This document shows positions 15,330 through 23,701 of a DNA stretch of 64,000 bases, piece after piece. The stretch is from Bacteroidales bacterium (lineage in GTDB: Bacteria; Bacteroidota; Bacteroidia; Bacteroidales; F082): NCBI GenBank assembly GCA_017549805.1, contig JAFYNJ010000011.1, positions 1-64,000 on the forward strand, read 5' to 3'. The notes beneath the pieces were generated by a model, which saw nothing but the letters and a program-made list of their open reading frames with translations, had not been told where the DNA came from and ran no database searches. Each line of letters starts with the position of its first letter. Positions within the stretch are counted from its first letter, which is position 1. Position numbers and translations under genes: made by a program.

Positions 15330-16769
15330 TTATTTCTTCCAAAAATCCGCATTCTTGATATTCAATTCATCGGGATCGAATGTCGGCTCCTTCCCTGCTT
15401 TCTTCTGCTTCTCGTAAGATCGTAACGACTTGAAGGCCAGGCGCGAAAGCAGCAGGATGGCGATGATGTTGATCCAGGCCATGGTACCCACGCCGATGTC
15501 ACCCAAGGACCACATCAGGCTAGCCTTGTTGAGCGAGCCATAGAACACAGCGGCAATGAGCAGCACACGCAACACCCATATCAAGGTGCGTTCCATGCGG
15601 CCTTTGCCGAAGAGATATACTAAGTTGGTCTCGGCATAGTAATAATAGGCCATGATGGTGGTGAAGGCAAAGAAGAACAGCGCGATGGATACGATCAATC
15701 CGCCGATGTTGGGTCCCAACAGGGTACTGATGGCAGCGGTGGTGTAGGATACGTCGGGTTCGCCGAGTTGGGCCACCTGCGAGGCAAAGAGCAGACTGCC
15801 GTCGGCGGCAAACACATTGTAGGTCTTGCAAGCCAAGATCATCACAGCGGTTGCAGTGCACACCAGCAAGGTATCGACATACACCGAGAAGGCTTGCACC
15901 AGGCCTTGCTTCACAGGATGTGAGACCTTAGCTGCGGCAGCCACGATAGGCGCTGTGCCCTGTCCCGCTTCGTTGGAGTAGATGCCACGCTTGACACCCC
16001 AGGCGATGGTACTGCCCAAGATGCCGCCTAACACTTCGTTCATGCCAAAGGCACTTCGGATCATGTCGCCAAACACGACAGGGACTTCCGAGGCATGGAT
16101 GATGAGGATCACAATGGCCAAAAGGATATAGAGGATGGCCATGAAAGGTGCTACGACCTGCGCCACGTTGGCGATACGTTTCACGCCGCCGATGATGACG
16201 ATGCCGATCAACAGCGCCACGCCCAACCCGATCCAAGCAGGGTTCACGCTGAAAGTATTGGCAAACGACATGGCGATGCCGTTCGACTGGACGGGAGGCA
16301 GGAACACACCGCAGGCCACCACGGCACACACGGCGAAGATCACGGCCAGCCATTTGGCTCGGAGGCCTTTCTCGATGTAATAGGCAGGACCGCCACGGTA
16401 TTCACCTTTATGGTTTTCCTTGAAGATCTGTGCCAGCGTGGCCTCGGCGAACGCCGACCCGGCGCCGAGGAAGGCGATGATCCACATCCAGACGATGGCG
16501 CCGGGGCCGCCATATCCGATGGCGGTGGCCACGCCTACGATGTTACCAGTGCCCACACGACCCGACAGGGCCATGGCAAAGGCTTGGAACGAGGTGATGC
16601 CCGTCTTCTGTGTCTTGTCGGTCGAAAACAACAAACGCGCCATCTCACCGAAACGACGCACCTGCACAAAACGGGTACCGAACGAAAAATACAGTCCTGC
16701 CAAGAGGCATAAACCAACCAGGGCGGGACTCCATACCCACCCGTTGACCAATTCTATAATCCTATCCAT
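15330..16769 (-). CDS. Alanine/glycine:cation symporter (AGCS family)
   Basis: A 479-aa inner-membrane transporter for small amino acids (alanine or glycine) driven by Na+ or H+. The family signature is clear near the N-terminus: FSFGTRFVQVR, then SFQAFAMALSGRVGTGNIVG and GGPGAIVWMW. Later come YYIEKGLRAKW, a conserved GVKRGIYSNEAGQGTAPI loop, and about ten hydrophobic helices. The start is ATG 16769; a TTG one codon earlier is unlikely. The cytoplasmic tail after residue 450 is charged (RSYEKQKKAGKEPTFD). It is probably monocistronic; the spacer to the next gene upstream contains that gene's terminator. Confidence 0.92.
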   Translation of the reverse strand: MDRIIELVNGWVWSPALVGLCLLAGLYFSFGTRFVQVRRFGEMARLLFSTDKTQKTGITSFQAFAMALSGRVGTGNIVGVATAIGYGGPGAIVWMWIIAFLGAGSAFAEATLAQIFKENHKGEYRGGPAYYIEKGLRAKWLAVIFAVCAVVACGVFLPPVQSNGIAMSFANTFSVNPAWIGLGVALLIGIVIIGGVKRIANVAQVVAPFMAILYILLAIVILIIHASEVPVVFGDMIRSAFGMNEVLGGILGSTIAWGVKRGIYSNEAGQGTAPIVAAAAKVSHPVKQGLVQAFSVYVDTLLVCTATAVMILACKTYNVFAADGSLLFASQVAQLGEPDVSYTTAAISTLLGPNIGGLIVSIALFFFAFTTIMAYYYYAETNLVYLFGKGRMERTLIWVLRVLLIAAVFYGSLNKASLMWSLGDIGVGTMAWINIIAILLLSRLAFKSLRSYEKQKKAGKEPTFDPDELNIKNADFWKK

Positions 16770-16794
16770 CAATCTTCATGTTAAAACAAAAAAC

Positions 16795-16822
16795 GTAGAG
16801 ACGGTGTGTGCACCGTCTCTAC
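16795..16822 (-). terminator. Rho-independent terminator of the secreted low-complexity protein gene
   Basis: A perfect 12-bp stem pairs GTAGAGACGGTG (16795-16806) with its complement at 16811-16822 around a 4-nt loop. On the minus strand it is followed by GTTTTTTGTTTT, giving a classical terminator 20 nt after the stop at 16842. Confidence 0.75.
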
Positions 16823-16841
16823 ATTGGTTGGGTTCCCAGGT

Positions 16842-18092
16842 TTACCTGCGGCCGGAGGAGCTGGAGCCTCTCGAGGAGGTGTTCGAGGATCCTCTTGATG
16901 AACCGCTGTTGCTGGAGCTGTTGGAGCTGTTTCCGGAGCGACCGCTGCCAGAGCTGCTGGAGCTGTTGGTGCTCGGGCGACTCACGCTGCTCGAGTTGTT
17001 CGAGCTGTTGGAGCTGTTTCCTGAGCGACCGCTGCCAGAACTGCTTGAGCTGTTGGTGCTCGGGCGGCTCACACTGCTCGAGTTGTTCGAGCTGCTGGAG
17101 CTGTTTTCGGAGCGACCGCTGCTCGTGCTGCTTGAGCTGTTAGTGCTCGGACGGCTCACGTTGCTGGAGCTGCTTGAGCTCTCGTTGTCGGTTCTGCCGG
17201 TAGTGCCCGTGCGACCGCTTTCACTGCTCGTATTGCTCGAGGTGCCCGTATCAGTTCTGCCGCTGGTGCCGGTACGTACGTTCACGTTGCCCGCATTGTT
17301 CGAGCTGCTGGAGCCGCTGGTATTGCTACCTGTCTTAGGAACCACCGTGGCCGAGCCGTTGTTGTTGGCAGCACCATTGGAGCTCATGCTTCCAGGGGTG
17401 TTGTTGCCGGGACGGACCACCCTTGCTTCGGAGTAGGAATTGTATCCTGGGGGAACATTATCATTCGGGTGATAGTTGGCAGGATAGCCTCCATAGGTGT
17501 GGTGGTGGTGATAGGTGTGGTGGTGAGGATCCAGGGGCTTGATGTGGTCGAAGTAGCCTAGAGGATAGCCACCCGGAGGCGGAGGAGCGATCGGATAGTA
17601 TCCGTCATAGTAGAAGCGGTAGGGCGAAGGACGGTGGTAGTGGCGCACACGCGGACCCACGCGGAAGACCACCCAGGGCTCGTTGCGGTATCCGTACCAG
17701 CAGAAGCTCACCGGTTCGAAGTATTCAAAGGTGGTGAAGCTGAAGAGCTCGTTACCGAGTTCATAGTATGGCATCACCGTATAGACCCAAGAGGGATTCG
17801 GACGATAGGCAGGGATGGTAACCGCTACTCTCTTGATTCTGCCAGGGCAGATCCGCATGTGCTTTCTGGCATACCAGCGACCATCGTCAGGATCGAGATA
17901 GATGTAGAGATCACCCCGATAAGTGAAGTCTCCAATGTTTTGGATATCATAATAGACAGTGACCGAATTGGCGTTATAGGTCAACACGGGCTGTGAGACC
18001 AAGACCAATTCTGGCGGGAAGCCGTTCGCTGCTTTGGCGATGATCATCCCCATCACTAACAGGGACGTCATTAAGAATTTCTTGGTTTTCAT
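16842..18092 (-). CDS. Secreted protein with Ser/Asn-rich tandem-repeat tail
   Basis: A 416-aa exported protein of unknown function. The signal peptide is KTKKFLMTSLLVMGMIIAKA. Residues 25-140 look like a beta-sandwich (VLTYNANSVTVYYDIQNIG, YRGDLYIYLDPDDG), similar to CARDB-type domains. A Tyr/Pro/His-rich linker follows, with PPPPGGYP and a histidine cluster (HHHTYHHHHTYGGY). From about residue 220 the chain is almost only Ser, Asn, Gly, Thr and Arg, with three copies of a 29-residue unit beginning VSRPSTNSSSS at 312, 341 and 370. No T9SS domain is seen, and the tail ends SSSSGRR. The tail could be glycosylated or span the envelope. The promoter is at 18150-18157. Confidence 0.7.
   Translation of the reverse strand: MKTKKFLMTSLLVMGMIIAKAANGFPPELVLVSQPVLTYNANSVTVYYDIQNIGDFTYRGDLYIYLDPDDGRWYARKHMRICPGRIKRVAVTIPAYRPNPSWVYTVMPYYELGNELFSFTTFEYFEPVSFCWYGYRNEPWVVFRVGPRVRHYHRPSPYRFYYDGYYPIAPPPPGGYPLGYFDHIKPLDPHHHTYHHHHTYGGYPANYHPNDNVPPGYNSYSEARVVRPGNNTPGSMSSNGAANNNGSATVVPKTGSNTSGSSSSNNAGNVNVRTGTSGRTDTGTSSNTSSESGRTGTTGRTDNESSSSSSNVSRPSTNSSSSTSSGRSENSSSSSNNSSSVSRPSTNSSSSSGSGRSGNSSNSSNNSSSVSRPSTNSSSSSGSGRSGNSSNSSSNSGSSRGSSNTSSRGSSSSGRR
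16899..17159 (-). repeat. 87-bp tandem repeats encoding a Ser/Asn-rich tail
   Basis: Two full 87-bp units and a partial third begin, on the minus strand, at 17159, 17072 and 16985. Each encodes 29 residues starting VSRPSTNSS. The units are in frame and nearly identical, so copy number can change by slippage or recombination without a frameshift. Confidence 0.7.
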
Positions 18093-18149
18093 GATGCTGT
18101 TGTTTTTAAAGGTTCAACAATCTATTTTCCAAACTTGCAAATTCTATTC

Positions 18150-18157
18150 CAAAATTA
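18150..18157 (-). promoter_or_regulatory. -7 promoter box (TAATTTTG) for the low-complexity protein gene
   Basis: Reads TAATTTTG on the minus strand, 57 nt before the ATG at 18092; it overlaps the stop codon of the 68-aa gene. Confidence 0.5.
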
Positions 18158-18361
18158 AGCGTTATCCAATAGCTTGAAGTAGATTTTGGAGTTGGAACGA
18201 ATGGCTCCATCCATGTCGATGAGGTTGCCGTAAGCGTCTCTCACCTCTTTGACAGGGGTTTTCGCAGGGATGTCATGGTCTCTGAAATAAGCCCAGATGG
18301 CCGATTTCACCTTTGCTCCGTAATAGGTCTTGACTGGAATGTCGTTTACAAATACGTTCAT
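18155..18361 (-). CDS. Small protein, possible beta-grasp fold
   Basis: A 68-aa cytoplasmic protein without a signal peptide. The pattern of an N-terminal hairpin (NVFVNDIPVKTYYGAKV), a helix (KSAIWAYFRDHD), VRDAYGNLIDMDG and a last strand (SKIYFKLL) is what a ubiquitin-like beta-grasp protein would show. The hairpin resembles the start of small 2Fe-2S or ThiS-like proteins, but it has no cysteines and no C-terminal Gly-Gly. I do not recognise a family and the fold is inference. It has its own promoter at 18397-18404 and precedes the low-complexity protein gene by 62 nt. Confidence 0.6.
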   Translation of the reverse strand: MNVFVNDIPVKTYYGAKVKSAIWAYFRDHDIPAKTPVKEVRDAYGNLIDMDGAIRSNSKIYFKLLDNA

Positions 18362-18396
18362 TGTTAGATAAAAAAGGTTATACTGTTATCCATTTG

Positions 18397-18404
18397 CAAA
18401 GGTA
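18397..18404 (-). promoter_or_regulatory. -7 promoter box (TACCTTTG) for the 68-aa gene
   Basis: Reads TACCTTTG on the minus strand, 35 nt before the ATG at 18361. Confidence 0.6.
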
Positions 18405-18422
18405 GAAAAGATTCTTGATAAA

Positions 18423-18458
18423 ACAAGGCAATCCACCCAAAAGGATGGATTGCCTTGT
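18423..18458 (-). terminator. Terminator of the 1160-aa T9SS protein gene
   Basis: A perfect 13-bp stem pairs 18423-18435 with 18446-18458 around a 10-nt loop and is followed on the minus strand by TTTTATC. The stem contains GCAATCCA/TGGATTGC, the same inner pair found in the palindromic repeats at 31081 and 34821. Confidence 0.65.
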
Positions 18459-18464
18459 CGTTTA

Positions 18465-18488
18465 AGCTTCCCGTAGGGACGGGAGGCT
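18465..18488 (-). other. Second hairpin at the stop codon of the T9SS protein gene
   Basis: AGCTTCCCGT (18465-18474) pairs with ACGGGAGGCT (18479-18488) with one T-G wobble and a 4-nt loop. It begins in the stop codon and stacks directly before the terminator hairpin, so the two together may protect the mRNA 3' end. Confidence 0.45.
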
Positions 18489-21400
18489 TATTCCTTGATG
18501 AAGCGGGCTGTCCTCTCGCCGCAGCGGATCAGGTAGAGACCTGGGGCAAGGTCGCCCACGTGGATCTCCTGGTCGCTGTTCGTGTTGGACACCTTCACCA
18601 GCATGCCCAGGCCGTTGTAGATCTCAACCCTCTCCTCGGCACCCACGCCGTCGATGCGCAGGTTGTCCTTCGTCGGGTTAGGATACACGCTCAGCATCGT
18701 CTCGCCGTACTCGCCCACGCCCGTCGTCTTGAACAGCGCCACCAGCGTCATGTTGTCGTTCACCGTCACCTCGCGCGGGTTCGTCGTGTTGCCGTCGTTC
18801 CACTTGTCAAACTTGTAGCCCGACCATGCGGTGGCCTTCACCGTCACCTTCGTGCCGGCCGTGTAGGAACCGGTACCTTCCACATAGCCCTCCGACGGGT
18901 TGCATGTCACCGTCAGCGTGTAGGTCTGCGTCTGCTGCGCCGAGAAGCTCGCCTTGTACGTCGCGTCGCCCGTCACCGTGATCGTCCGCGGGTTGGCGTG
19001 GTTGCCGTCGTTCCAGCCGTTGAAGTAGTAGCCGCCCTTAGGAATTGCCTGGATCGTGACCTCCGTGCCCTCGGCGAACGTGCCGCCGCCGACCACCGTG
19101 CCCATCTCAGGATTCAGCGACTCCACCGTGATCGTGTACAGCATCTTCGCCTTGAAGTTCGCCACGTAGTTCGCGTCGCCCGTCACCGTCACCTTGCGCG
19201 GGTTCGTCGTGTTGCCGTCGCTCCACTTCTCGAAGATGGCGTTGGCTTTCGGTGTCGCCGTCAGCGTCACCTCCGTCCCCTCGGGATACGTGCCGCCGCC
19301 CGTCACCGAGCCCAGCGAGGCGTCGTTCGGAACCGCCGTGATCGTGTACGTAGTGGCGCCGGCCGCAGCGAAGATGGCTCCGTAGGAGGCGCTCTCCACC
19401 ACCGTCACCGTGCGCTCCGCCGTGGTCACGCCGTCGTCCCACGTCAGGAACTCGTAGCCTTCCTTGGCCGTCGCCGTCAGCGTGGCCACCGTGCCGTGCG
19501 TGTACTCGCCGCCGCCCGTCACCGTGCCGCCATCGGCGGGAATCGCCGTCACCGTCACAGTGTACTTGTTCTTCGAGAACTTCGCCGTGTACGTCGCGTC
19601 GCCCGTCACCGTGATCGTCCGCGGGTTCGACGTGTTACCGTCGGTCCACTTCGTGAAGTGGTAGCCCGTCTTCGGCGTCGCCGTCAGCGTCACCTCTGTG
19701 CCCTGGGCGTACGTGCCGCCGCCCTCTACCGTGCCGCCGCTCGCCGGGCTCGCCACCGTGGCGATCGTGTAGTAGTTCACCGCAGGCTCGCCGAACACGG
19801 CAGTGTAGGTGGCGTTCTCCGTCACCGTGAACGTGTAGCTCGCGTTGGTGGAGACGTCCTCGCCGCCCTTCGTCCACTTCTTGAACTCGTAGCCGCTCGC
19901 AGCCGTGGCCTCGATGGTGCAGCTCGCTCCCTGCTCTAACGTGCCGCCGCCGGAGACCGTACCCCATGCAGCGTTGTTCGACTCCACGTTGATGGTGTAG
20001 GTCGGCGTGGTCTCCGTGATGGTGACATCGTCAACAATCCATTCATGGGCGTCGGTGCCTTCATAGCCAAAGGCAAGGCAGATGGTGTGGCCCGCGTAGG
20101 CCGAGAGGTCGATGGTCACTGTCTGCCATTCACCTAGTGTCGAGAAGTCGTCCGACCAGATTTCATCGAAATCACCTAGATAAGGCACCCCTGTCTTGTC
20201 AACGGAAATCGCTACCAAACTAGCCATGTCATCAGCATACCAGGTGGCTTTTGAATTGAATGTCAGCGTGTAGTTCTCACCCGCTGCCAGTTGGAAATAA
20301 GGGGTACACAGGGCGCCCTGTTGCAGGGTGGTCTCATCTCCATACCAATGGGAGGCACTACTGCCACTCAAATTCCAACTTGGATAACTGTTGTCAACGT
20401 CAACGATGTACCAGCATGGAGTATTACCGCTGAAGTCCTCCGTATAGGGGAATGCCGTAACGGGCGGACACGGTGTCCAATCTTCATAAATCGAGATATC
20501 GTCGATATTCCAAGAGGGTGCTCTGGTAGCGGCATCAGCGCTGTATTTGAAAGCTATATAAACAGCCTGGCCATGGTATGCGGAAAGATTGACGGTCACT
20601 TCGGCCCATGAATTATGATCGGGCACAGTGTAAATCTCGTAATAGGAGCCCAAATTAGTCGGGTCACTATCGGTCGAGACCCAAATGCTGGCATAGTCTG
20701 AGGCATCGTCCCAGCCTCTTTTGGTGAAGAATGACAAGGTGGGATTGTTCGGGGTAATGAAGACCCTCGGGCTGATCAGCCAGCCTTCCTGGGCAGTGCC
20801 TGATACACGGCGCTGATGCCTAGCATAATGGTCGCCTGTATGCGAGGTAATACCGGCAAGGGCAAGGCATTGGCCGTTGCGATCCCAATAGGAGGAGTTA
20901 GTGCCGTTGCTGTTGTCCACATCGATCTTGGTCCAGCACTCCCAGTCGGTCTCGCCCGTCTCGAAGCCCTCGAAATAGGGCAGCGTGCGGATTTCGTCAT
21001 TGGCACACTCGGGAGCCTCGACATACAATTTTATCATGGATGTACAATTGGAGGGTTGATAAATCACCTCACCGTCCTTCCAGATCGTGCCAACGTCGTC
21101 TTTCTTTCCGCAAAAATAGATGCCATCGCTGTTGGTCCACACACCGCTAATGTTCTGACCACTTGGGCTGTATAGAACCTCGCCGTTCTTCCAAACCTTT
21201 TGCGTAGAACCTGACGAGCCGCAAACATAGATGTCGCCGCCGTCGATATACAAGTCCTGAATGTTGTGAGAGTCATCGGTGTTTAACGTGTACAGAAGCT
21301 CGTCGTTCTTATAAACCCACACATGGTTCGAAGCATTGGTCAGCACAAGACTATACACATTCCCGTCGTAATATGCCATACTCATGACGTATGATTTTTC

Positions 21401-21970
21401 CTGTGGGATGGTATATAACACACCGGTTTGTTCTTTCCAAATCACACCTTCCCAGCTGTTGGATCCTGTTTTTCGATAACCACCAGCGTAAATATAATGT
21501 GAAGGTGATGTATCCAAAAGACCGCAATAGAAATCGGCGTTGTTTGACCCGTTGTCCATAGTATATACCACTGAGCAGTTTCCGCTACTACTTATGCTCC
21601 AAATGGTCGCTTTGTCAACAGAACCTTCTTTCCTATAGCCCGCGACATACAGACCAGATCCGCCGAACAGTTGATAAGGATAGCAGTCGCTGCCAATATT
21701 TATTGTGTGACTGGATTCATAATCACGGACAAAGGCGTAGTCTTCAGTAGAATTCCGATAGGCCAGATATGTATGACCGTGATGACGGAAAATGTCATAA
21801 GGAGCGAAGTTGGAAGTGGACTCAAAAGACGCGACTCTTTCGCCATTTTTGTAGATGCCCACACCGGTCGCGCCGTTATAGGTGTGCGTGCCGCAGGACC
21901 AGATGTCCTGGGAAAAGGTCATGCCGACTGTCGCCAGCAGGGCCAACAATAAGAGTAATGTTTTTTTCAT
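18488..21970 (-). CDS. T9SS-secreted multidomain adhesin with InlB-type repeats
   Basis: An 1160-aa surface or secreted protein. The signal peptide is KKTLLLLLALLATVGMTFSQ. Residues 21-320 contain repeated IWKNGEVLY-type strands, as in a beta-propeller. Two jelly-roll domains of the cleaved-adhesin/MAM kind follow, from about 328 (LPYFEGFETGETDWECW) and 505 (FPYTEDFSGNTPCWY). Residues about 657-1080 hold six InlB B-like repeats of some 70 residues, each with GTVxGGGTxxxGTEVTLTA and a GNTxNPRxxTVTGD core. The last 75 residues are a Por-type sorting domain (LSVYPNPTKDNLRI, then GLYLIRCGERTARFIKE). This points to export across the outer membrane by T9SS. The ligand is unknown. The repeat half is much more G+C-rich than the N-terminal half. 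Confidence 0.85.
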   Translation of the reverse strand: MKKTLLLLLALLATVGMTFSQDIWSCGTHTYNGATGVGIYKNGERVASFESTSNFAPYDIFRHHGHTYLAYRNSTEDYAFVRDYESSHTINIGSDCYPYQLFGGSGLYVAGYRKEGSVDKATIWSISSSGNCSVVYTMDNGSNNADFYCGLLDTSPSHYIYAGGYRKTGSNSWEGVIWKEQTGVLYTIPQEKSYVMSMAYYDGNVYSLVLTNASNHVWVYKNDELLYTLNTDDSHNIQDLYIDGGDIYVCGSSGSTQKVWKNGEVLYSPSGQNISGVWTNSDGIYFCGKKDDVGTIWKDGEVIYQPSNCTSMIKLYVEAPECANDEIRTLPYFEGFETGETDWECWTKIDVDNSNGTNSSYWDRNGQCLALAGITSHTGDHYARHQRRVSGTAQEGWLISPRVFITPNNPTLSFFTKRGWDDASDYASIWVSTDSDPTNLGSYYEIYTVPDHNSWAEVTVNLSAYHGQAVYIAFKYSADAATRAPSWNIDDISIYEDWTPCPPVTAFPYTEDFSGNTPCWYIVDVDNSYPSWNLSGSSASHWYGDETTLQQGALCTPYFQLAAGENYTLTFNSKATWYADDMASLVAISVDKTGVPYLGDFDEIWSDDFSTLGEWQTVTIDLSAYAGHTICLAFGYEGTDAHEWIVDDVTITETTPTYTINVESNNAAWGTVSGGGTLEQGASCTIEATAASGYEFKKWTKGGEDVSTNASYTFTVTENATYTAVFGEPAVNYYTIATVASPASGGTVEGGGTYAQGTEVTLTATPKTGYHFTKWTDGNTSNPRTITVTGDATYTAKFSKNKYTVTVTAIPADGGTVTGGGEYTHGTVATLTATAKEGYEFLTWDDGVTTAERTVTVVESASYGAIFAAAGATTYTITAVPNDASLGSVTGGGTYPEGTEVTLTATPKANAIFEKWSDGNTTNPRKVTVTGDANYVANFKAKMLYTITVESLNPEMGTVVGGGTFAEGTEVTIQAIPKGGYYFNGWNDGNHANPRTITVTGDATYKASFSAQQTQTYTLTVTCNPSEGYVEGTGSYTAGTKVTVKATAWSGYKFDKWNDGNTTNPREVTVNDNMTLVALFKTTGVGEYGETMLSVYPNPTKDNLRIDGVGAEERVEIYNGLGMLVKVSNTNSDQEIHVGDLAPGLYLIRCGERTARFIKE

Positions 21971-22021
21971 AATAATAGATTTTAGTTATACAATAAATGA
22001 TAATAGTTCTTTTCTTTTAGG

Positions 22022-22029
22022 CAAAAGTA
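22022..22029 (-). promoter_or_regulatory. -7 promoter box (TACTTTTG) for the 1160-aa adhesin gene
   Basis: Reads TACTTTTG on the minus strand, 51 nt before the ATG at 21970, in an AT-rich spacer. Confidence 0.55.
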
Positions 22030-22096
22030 AGTGTTATTTTTTAAAAAAGAAAGGTTTCCCCCAAAAAAAAATTAAACAACCCAACAAAACCTTTTT

Positions 22097-22104
22097 TATC
22101 TTTG
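22097..22104 (+). promoter_or_regulatory. -7 promoter box TATCTTTG for the metallopeptidase gene
   Basis: TAnnTTTG match followed by GCA, 25 nt before the ATG at 22130. Confidence 0.6.
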
Positions 22105-22129
22105 CACATCATTACTAAAACAAAAAGCT

Positions 22130-22996
22130 ATGAGACTAGAAGGACGTAGAGAAAGTACGAACGTAGAAGACCGCCGTGGCAAAGGCGGCGCCGTGAAGGC
22201 CGGTGGACTCGGCTTGGGCGGCATCCTCATTGTTGGACTGATTTGGCTGCTCACGGGCCAGGCACCCGATACGAGCACGCTTCAGCAAATGACGCAGGGG
22301 AACACCGAATACGTCGATGGCAAGGACTACAGCGAAGTCGATGTGGAGCTGATGCAGTTCTGCAAGCAGATCCTGGCCGGAACCGAAGACGTGTGGACGG
22401 CCGAATTTAAGAAGATTGGCCGCAAGTACATCCCCCCGAAGATGGTCATCTTCGCCGGTGCGGTGAGTTCAGGCTGTGGCAGTGCCACCTCCGACAGCGG
22501 GCCGTTCTACTGCTCGGCCGACCAAACGGTGTATCTTGACCTGGAATTCTTCAAAAGCATGAAGAAACAGATCGGTGCCGATGGCGACTTCGCCTACGCC
22601 TACGTCATCGCACACGAGGTGGGACACCATGTGCAAAACCTATTAGGCACCCTCGACGCTGCCCACAACAAGATGGCGCAATATGGCAAGAACACCCAAG
22701 GTTACAACCAAACCAGCGTAAGGCTTGAACTGCAGGCCGACTTCTATGCCGGCGTTTGGGCCCACCACGACAACAAGATGTTCGGCTCACTTGAAGACGG
22801 TGACATTGAAGAGGCTTTGAACGCTGCTGCCAAAATCGGCGACGACTACCTGCAAAAGCAAGCCTACGGACGCACCATGCCCGAGACCTTTAACCACGGC
22901 ACTTCGGCACAGCGCTCCAAATGGTTGAAGAAAGGCATCGCCACGGGTGACATCAACCAAGGCGACACCTTCTCACCGGCCTATAGCTCGCTATAA
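22130..22996 (+). CDS. YpfJ-family neutral zinc metallopeptidase
   Basis: A 288-aa membrane-anchored protein of the YpfJ/KPN_02809 family, assigned as neutral zinc metallopeptidases. The cytoplasmic N-terminus starts with the family signature MRLEGRRESTNVEDRRG, followed by a glycine-rich transmembrane helix (GGLGLGGILIVGLIWLL). The zinc site is AHEVGHHVQNLLG (His162, Glu163, His166). A downstream acidic ligand is likely in LELQADFYAGVWA. GCGSATSDSGPFYCSADQ is a conserved family segment. The physiological substrate is unknown. It is convergent with lemA, only 7 nt apart, with no hairpin between them. Confidence 0.9.
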   Translation: MRLEGRRESTNVEDRRGKGGAVKAGGLGLGGILIVGLIWLLTGQAPDTSTLQQMTQGNTEYVDGKDYSEVDVELMQFCKQILAGTEDVWTAEFKKIGRKYIPPKMVIFAGAVSSGCGSATSDSGPFYCSADQTVYLDLEFFKSMKKQIGADGDFAYAYVIAHEVGHHVQNLLGTLDAAHNKMAQYGKNTQGYNQTSVRLELQADFYAGVWAHHDNKMFGSLEDGDIEEALNAAAKIGDDYLQKQAYGRTMPETFNHGTSAQRSKWLKKGIATGDINQGDTFSPAYSSL

Positions 22997-23003
22997 CGTT
23001 AAC

Positions 23004-23600
23004 TTATTCCTCAAACAGTTCCTTGACATTCGGAGCGGTCTCAGCACCTTCCGAAGCCTGGAAATACGGCATCTTGTCGAAGTTGCCGAAGTTTGCTACG
23101 ATGTTGTTCGGGAAGCGACGAAGGAACTGGTTGAAGTCCTGTGCCTTGTCGTTGAAGTTACGGCGTGCGTTGGCAATCTGGTTCTCACAGCTCTCAATGC
23201 TCTCCTGCAGGTTCAGGTAAAGCGTACTCGCCTTGAGGTCGGGATACTGCTCCACGATGACGTTGAGGTTGGCGCGCATGGTGCCCATGAGTTCGTCCTG
23301 CACCTTCTGGTAGTTGGCCAACTGCTGCTCGTCGAGGTTCGATAGGTCGATCGTGGTGGCCGTGGCTTTGGCACGGGCTTCGACGATCTTGTTGAAAGCC
23401 TCGATTTCATAGTCGGAATACTGCTTGGCAGTAGCAGCCACGTTCGGGATCTGGTCGGCACGTTTCTGGTAGGCGGCCTGGACATCGCCCACGGCCTGCT
23501 CCACCGTTTCCTGCTTGGCAACGAGCTGATTGTAAACCCTGACGCCCCATAACACGAGAACGCCGAGAAGCAATAAGAGAATTAATCCACCTTTTTTCAT
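23004..23600 (-). CDS. lemA: LemA family protein
   Basis: A 198-aa protein with one N-terminal transmembrane helix (GLILLLLLGVLVLWGVRVYNQL) and a long helical-bundle domain that carries LemA hallmarks: VEQAVGDVQAAYQKRADQIPN near the start and YLNLQESIESCENQIANARRNFND later. The family is membrane-anchored and widespread, with no proven biochemical role; links to envelope stress and to TPM-domain proteins are known from other bacteria. No TPM partner is adjacent here. It is divergent from ricT, with a near-consensus box (TTACTTTG on the minus strand, 23640-23647) upstream. Confidence 0.92.
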   Translation of the reverse strand: MKKGGLILLLLLGVLVLWGVRVYNQLVAKQETVEQAVGDVQAAYQKRADQIPNVAATAKQYSDYEIEAFNKIVEARAKATATTIDLSNLDEQQLANYQKVQDELMGTMRANLNVIVEQYPDLKASTLYLNLQESIESCENQIANARRNFNDKAQDFNQFLRRFPNNIVANFGNFDKMPYFQASEGAETAPNVKELFEE

Positions 23601-23660
23601 GATATAAACGTTTTAAGATTCATTGTTTGGAAGAATTAGCAAAGTAACGGATTTTTTTAC

Positions 23661-23668
23661 TATTTTTG
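23661..23668 (+). promoter_or_regulatory. -7 promoter box TATTTTTG for the ricT-gldH-PBP region
   Basis: TAnnTTTG match 33 nt before the ATG at 23702; it is also the first box upstream of gldH and the PBP gene. Confidence 0.55.
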
Positions 23669-23701
23669 CAAGTTTATTGAGATATTTTTAATTTGAATTC
23701 C

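Noticed and set aside
16899..17380. Possible CRISPR array
   Set aside because: The repeats are direct, in frame and have no unique spacers of constant length; no cas gene is near.
16420..17436. Open frame on the plus strand with Leu/Glu-rich repeats (LLELFELLELF)
   Set aside because: It is the antisense reading of the Ser/Asn repeat tail and crosses the spacer and terminator between two real genes.
18455..19939. Long open frame of 494 codons on the plus strand opposite the adhesin gene
   Set aside because: It is Arg/His/Val-rich low-complexity, has no start signal, and exists only because the GC-rich repeats of the real minus-strand gene avoid stops on the other strand.
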